A stretch of DNA of 8,283 nucleotides from a bacterium (GTDB lineage Bacteria > Vulcanimicrobiota > Vulcanimicrobiia > Vulcanimicrobiales > SCRA01): contig JAGWST010000122.1 in NCBI GenBank assembly GCA_028869325.1, positions 1-8,283 on the forward strand. Reading direction: 5' to 3'. A program made the position numbers and the translations under genes. Under the pieces are notes generated by a model. The model was not told where the DNA came from. It was given only the letters and a program-made list of their open reading frames with translations, and searched no databases. Below, one piece after another: positions 5,334 to 8,283 of this stretch; the stretch's first letter is position 1, and every line of letters begins with the position of its first letter.

Positions 5334-6120
5334 GCCTCTCCAACGCCCGATGCTCGATGCGCGAGATTTGCATCTGCGAGAGCTCCAGCCGCACCGCGAC
5401 GCGCGTCTGGCTCAAGTTCTCGTAGTAGCGCAGGTAGAGTACCAGCCGCTCGCGCTGATCCAAGACGGCGAAGGCGCGCTCGATGTCGGCGCGGTCCTCC
5501 AAGCCGGGAATCTGCGCATCCTCGCGAGAGAGAAAATCCATCAGGGTCGCCGTGCCGTCGCTCTCGTTCTCCAGCTCCGAGTCCAGCGAGAGGGCGTTGT
5601 AGAGTTGACCGGACTCGCGCGCCTCGACGATCTCCTCGTCGGAGACGCCCAGGTGCTGCGAGAGCTCGGAGATCATCGGCGACCGGTTGAGCTTGCCGGT
5701 CAGCGCATGCACGGCGCGATTCACCGCCAGGTTCAGCTCTTGCAGGCGTCGAGGCACGCGCACCGTCCAGCCTCGATCGCGAAAGTAACGCTTGATCTCA
5801 CCCAAAATCGTGGGTGTGGCGTAGGTCCTGAACTCGACGTCGCGCTCCGAGTCGTAGCGGTCGACGGCCTTGATCAGACCCACCGTGCCGACCTGCAGCA
5901 GATCCTCGAGCGGCTGGCCGCGATGGAGAAACTTCCCCGCCAGATAGCGGACGACGTTGACGTGCGAGACCACCAGATCGGCGCGCAGCCGTTCGTATTC
6001 GGTGCGCTCCCCCGGCAGGGCACCGCTGCGGAGGCGCTTGCGCAACTCGTTGAGTCGCAGAAATGCGGCACGCGTCCTCGCGCGATCTGGACGCCGTTCG
6101 TCTCCCATAACCGTACCCAT
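5308..6120 (-). CDS. SigB/SigF/SigG-type RNA polymerase sigma factor
   Basis: Alternative sigma-70 factor (group 3) that would redirect RNA polymerase to stress or developmental promoters. It has 270 residues from ATG 6120. Region 2 spans about 46-120, with the core-binding and promoter-melting segments EDLLQVGTVGLIKAVDRYD (72-90) and FRTYATPTILGEIKRYFRDR (97-116). GWTVRVPRRLQEL (118-129) is diagnostic of the SigB/F/G class. Region 3 lies at about 124-200. Region 4 is at about 212-265, with the helix-turn-helix LSQTRVAVRLELSQMQISRI at 236-255. No anti-sigma kinase (RsbW/SpoIIAB) or anti-anti-sigma gene flanks it; both neighbours are on the opposite strand. The frame is open up to ATG 6297, but that would invade the peptidase gene. 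ATG 6120 has AAGGGTG just upstream and is preferred; ATG 6108 is possible. The ribosome binding site lies in a predicted hairpin (6127-6145). Confidence 0.94.
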   Translation of the reverse strand: MGTVMGDERRPDRARTRAAFLRLNELRKRLRSGALPGERTEYERLRADLVVSHVNVVRYLAGKFLHRGQPLEDLLQVGTVGLIKAVDRYDSERDVEFRTYATPTILGEIKRYFRDRGWTVRVPRRLQELNLAVNRAVHALTGKLNRSPMISELSQHLGVSDEEIVEARESGQLYNALSLDSELENESDGTATLMDFLSREDAQIPGLEDRADIERAFAVLDQRERLVLYLRYYENLSQTRVAVRLELSQMQISRIEHRALERLKSILAYS

Positions 6121-6126
6121 AGCAGC

Positions 6127-6145
6127 ACCCTTGGAGCTCAAGGGT
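6127..6145 (-). promoter_or_regulatory. Inverted repeat hiding the sigma factor ribosome binding site
   Basis: In the sigma mRNA, ACCCUUG-AGCUC-CAAGGGU forms a perfect 7-bp stem with a 5-base loop that ends six bases before the AUG at 6120. The right arm is the AAGGG Shine-Dalgarno, so the folded form would block translation. As DNA, the same repeat could also be a protein-binding site between the two divergent genes. Confidence 0.5.
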
Positions 6146-6232
6146 AACAGTAATCCCTCAGAAAAGCCAGGGGACGCCATCCTCTTCCATGTGCTGCAGG
6201 CACGCAACGGGTGCATCGCGGAAAACATTTCC

Positions 6233-7453
6233 ATGCATCGCTTTCTCACCGGATGCTTTGGCGGGGCGGCCGGAGCGTACATCGGTTTCCGCCTCACCCA
6301 GGCGCTGCGCGCACGCCGCGATCCGCCCGCGCCGCTGCCGCGCGACCCGGCGCAGTACGGCCGCTATCGCCGTGCGCGGATGCTCATAGAGCTCCTGCTG
6401 GGACATGCGCGCCGCCACGCTTTCGTCACCGGCGGAGGTGCGGCCGCGATGCGGCGATGGCTCCGCACCGGGCACCCCGCCGCGGACGCCGCCCTCTCGA
6501 GCGCCGTGTTGATCGTCCTTGGCACGCTGATCGATCTTCCCTCCGACTACACCGGCGGACTTCTGGTCGAGCGCCGGTACGGGCTGAGCGCCCAGAGTGA
6601 CGCCGCCTGGCTGGCCGACCGCGCCAAGGCGACCGGCGTGGCGTTGGCGCTCGGGCCGGCACTGGCGGCGCTGCTCTCGCTCGCGCAACGCAGGTTCCCG
6701 CGCGGGTGGCCGTATCTGGCCTCCGCGGCGCTGCTTCCGCTCAGCCTGCTGGCCAACGTTGTGGGCCCGCTCTACCTAGCGCCGCTGTTCAACCGCTACG
6801 AGCCGCTCCAAGGCGCGCTCTCCGATCGCCTGCGCGCGCTGGCGCGCCGTGCCGGCGTTACGGAGGCGGCGATCTATCGCGTCGACATGAGCCGCCAGAC
6901 CGAAAAGGCCAACGCCTTCGTCACGGGACTCTTCGGGGCACGGCGCATCGTCGTCGGCGATACGCTGCTGCGCGATTTTGATGACGACGAGATCCTCTGG
7001 GTCGTCGCCCACGAGCTAGGCCACGACGTGCGGCGCGACGTGTGGAGATCGCTCGCGCTGGCACTGGCGTCGGGGACGCTCGTGATCTTCGCGGGTCGTG
7101 CCCTCGCCGCGCGCGCGATCGCTCGCGACGCCGCCGGAGAGCTGGGCCTGCACGAGCTCGAGGAGCCGGCGGCGATCCCGTTGCTGCTGCATCAGATGGC
7201 GCTCGTCGCCGGCCTGCTGGGACCCTTCGTCGCGGCGATCTCCCGCGAAATCGAGTGGGGCGCGGACCGCTTCGCCCGTGCCGCCCTGCCCGGCCAAGAG
7301 GGCGCCGGCGTGCGCGCGTTGGAGCGCCTGCGCGAGCGCAACCTGGCGGAGGATGAGGAGCCGCGCTGGGCAGAGCTGCTCTTCTCGAGCCATCCCTCCC
7401 TGCGTGCGCGCATCGCCGCGCTGCGGCGCGCGCCGCCTTCTCAGCCGCGATAG
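6233..7453 (+). CDS. Membrane-bound M48 (Ste24-like) zinc metallopeptidase
   Basis: Integral-membrane zinc protease of the Ste24/CAAX-protease-1 group of family M48, expected to act on membrane proteins or peptides. It has 406 residues from ATG 6233. The N-terminal half (about 1-185) is the M48 N-terminal membrane region, with hydrophobic stretches near 86-101, 134-149 and 161-184. It leads into LFNRYEPLQG (185-194), which is typical of the family. The catalytic domain has TEKANAFVTGLFGARRIVVGDTLL (about 223-246), the zinc site HELGH at 260-264 and the third zinc ligand E341 in EIEWGADRFA. Membrane segments at about 273-292 and 314-336 lie between them, as in Ste24. SSHPSLRARI (385-394) closes the domain. 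All catalytic residues are intact. The start is uncertain: GTG 6191 would add 14 residues, and neither start has a good ribosome binding site. It is transcribed divergently from the sigma gene. Confidence 0.92.
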   Translation: MHRFLTGCFGGAAGAYIGFRLTQALRARRDPPAPLPRDPAQYGRYRRARMLIELLLGHARRHAFVTGGGAAAMRRWLRTGHPAADAALSSAVLIVLGTLIDLPSDYTGGLLVERRYGLSAQSDAAWLADRAKATGVALALGPALAALLSLAQRRFPRGWPYLASAALLPLSLLANVVGPLYLAPLFNRYEPLQGALSDRLRALARRAGVTEAAIYRVDMSRQTEKANAFVTGLFGARRIVVGDTLLRDFDDDEILWVVAHELGHDVRRDVWRSLALALASGTLVIFAGRALAARAIARDAAGELGLHELEEPAAIPLLLHQMALVAGLLGPFVAAISREIEWGADRFARAALPGQEGAGVRALERLRERNLAEDEEPRWAELLFSSHPSLRARIAALRRAPPSQPR

Positions 7454-7455
7454 CG

Positions 7456-7471
7456 GGTCAGGCGGTCAGGC
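7456..7471. repeat. Tandem 8-bp duplication across the aldo/keto reductase stop codon
   Basis: GGTCAGGC occurs twice in direct succession (7456-7463, 7464-7471). On the minus strand the duplicated block supplies the final codons (Leu-Thr-Ala) and the TGA stop of the reductase. Confidence 0.6.
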
Positions 7472-8283
7472 GATCGATCTCCGCCAGCTCGTCGGCGGTC
7501 AGCCGCCACTCCGCGGCGCGCACGTTCTGCTGCACCTGCTCCGGCTTGCTCGCGCCGGCGATCACGCTGCAGACGCGGCCCTGCGCGGCAAGCCAGGAGA
7601 ATGCCAACTCCAGCATCGTGCGCCCTCGCTCGGCGCAGAACGCCTCCAGCCCCTCGATGCGCCGCCAATTCTCCTCGGAGATGAAGCGCTCGGCCAGGCG
7701 CAGCGTCTTTGTCAGGCGCGCGCCCTCCGGAAGCGGGGCATTGCGCTTGTACTTGCCCGTCAGCAGGCCGCTCGCCAAGGGGAAGTACGGCAGCAGCCCA
7801 AGACCATAGGCCTGCATCGCCGGAATGAGCTCGCGCTCGGGCGCGCGCATCAGCAGGCTGTACTCGTCTTGGCAGGAGACGAAGGCGTTGACGCCCAGCT
7901 GCTTTGCCGTCGATTGCGCCTGGGCCACCTGCCACGCCGGTAGATTGGAGCAGCCGGCATAGCGCACCTTGCCTTGCCGGATCAGATCATCCAGCGCGCG
8001 CAACGTCTCTTCGATCGGCGTCAGGGGGTCCGGCGTGTGCAACTGGTAGAGATCGATCCAATCGGTGCGCAGGCGCCGCAGGCTCGCCTCCACGGCGTGC
8101 ATGATGTAGCGTCGTGAGCCGCCCTTGAGCATGCCCTCGCTATCCATCTGCATGCCGAACTTCGTCGCCAGGACGATTGCCTCGCGCTGCCTTCCCAGCA
8201 CCTCTCCTAAGATCGTCTCGGAGCCGCCCAGCTCGCCGTAGATATCAGCGGTGTCGAAGAGCGTGATACCCGCCTCCAGCGCC
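7458..8283 (-). CDS. Aldo/keto reductase, N-terminus cut by window edge
   Basis: NAD(P)H-dependent oxidoreductase with the (beta/alpha)8 aldo/keto reductase fold, cytoplasmic. It reduces aldehydes or ketones to alcohols, physiological substrate unknown. 274 residues are visible and the frame stays open to the right edge, so roughly the first 40-50 residues are missing. The catalytic tetrad is complete (visible numbering): D10 and Y15 in FDTADIYG, K41 in ATKFG, H82 in LYQLHTPDP. Other family marks are GKVRYAGCSNLPAWQV, the FPLASGLLTGKY loop and the C-terminal cofactor segment VIAGASKPEQVQQN. The overall pattern resembles the YajO/potassium-channel-beta-like AKR subgroup. It ends four bases from the stop of the convergent peptidase gene, with no terminator between them. 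Confidence 0.94.
   Translation of the reverse strand, partial: ALEAGITLFDTADIYGELGGSETILGEVLGRQREAIVLATKFGMQMDSEGMLKGGSRRYIMHAVEASLRRLRTDWIDLYQLHTPDPLTPIEETLRALDDLIRQGKVRYAGCSNLPAWQVAQAQSTAKQLGVNAFVSCQDEYSLLMRAPERELIPAMQAYGLGLLPYFPLASGLLTGKYKRNAPLPEGARLTKTLRLAERFISEENWRRIEGLEAFCAERGRTMLELAFSWLAAQGRVCSVIAGASKPEQVQQNVRAAEWRLTADELAEIDRLTA

Noticed and set aside
5302..6147. Long plus-strand open frame opposite the sigma factor gene
   Set aside because: It is an antisense shadow caused by GC-rich codon use. The translation shows no domain, while the minus strand encodes a clear sigma factor.
6121..6232. SigB/SigF-type autoregulatory promoter (GTTT-N12-16-GGGTAT) in the sigma-peptidase spacer
   Set aside because: GGGTAA (plus strand, 6142-6147) and GGGATT (minus strand) are present, but neither has a GTTT element at the right distance.
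6121..6297. N-terminal extension of the sigma factor frame to ATG 6297
   Set aside because: It would overlap the start of the divergent peptidase gene and adds residues not expected in a SigB/F/G protein of about 260-270 residues.

Overview
The window is GC-rich, densely packed bacterial chromosome with seven complete protein genes and one gene cut at each end. I see no tRNA, rRNA, CRISPR array, phage gene or insertion sequence. The lineage is uncertain. The solute-binding protein has a plain Sec signal peptide without a lipobox cysteine, which suggests a cell with a periplasm (diderm). The sigma factor, however, is of the SigB/SigF/SigG class best known from Gram-positives. A GC-rich diderm lineage that carries such sigma factors (for example Eremiobacterota/WPS-2-like) would fit, but this is inference only.

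Layout, left to right. (1) 1-900, minus: a PAS-GGDEF diguanylate cyclase whose C-terminal end lies beyond the left edge. (2) 901-1060: a short spacer with repeated CTTTAC motifs and a small palindrome. (3) 1061-3707, minus: a compact three-gene ABC importer operon of the nitrate/sulfonate/taurine type, ordered binding protein, permease, ATPase, with 4-base overlaps at both junctions. It has a strong ribosome binding site and a recognisable promoter (TTGCGC-N17-TATAAT). (4) 3722-4023: a divergent spacer holding that promoter, a perfect hairpin across its -35 element, and possibly a weaker back-to-back promoter. (5) 4024-4398, plus: a small single-domain cupin followed by a strong hairpin. (6) 4518-5333, plus: a class I SAM-dependent methyltransferase whose 3' end overlaps the next gene on the other strand by 26 bases. 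(7) 5308-6120, minus: a SigB/F/G-type alternative sigma factor with no partner-switching genes beside it and a ribosome binding site buried in a predicted hairpin. (8) 6233-7453, plus: a membrane-bound Ste24-like M48 metallopeptidase. (9) 7458-8283, minus: an aldo/keto reductase whose N-terminus lies beyond the right edge.

Only the three ABC genes clearly work together. The others look like independent single-gene units on alternating strands: a c-di-GMP signal, a general-stress-type sigma factor, a membrane protease, an oxidoreductase and a small-molecule methyltransferase. I found no convincing new multi-gene system. The most interesting signals are regulatory: the hairpin hiding the sigma factor's ribosome binding site, the hairpin on the ABC promoter, and a 14-base GCAA-loop sequence that occurs identically on both sides of the cupin gene.
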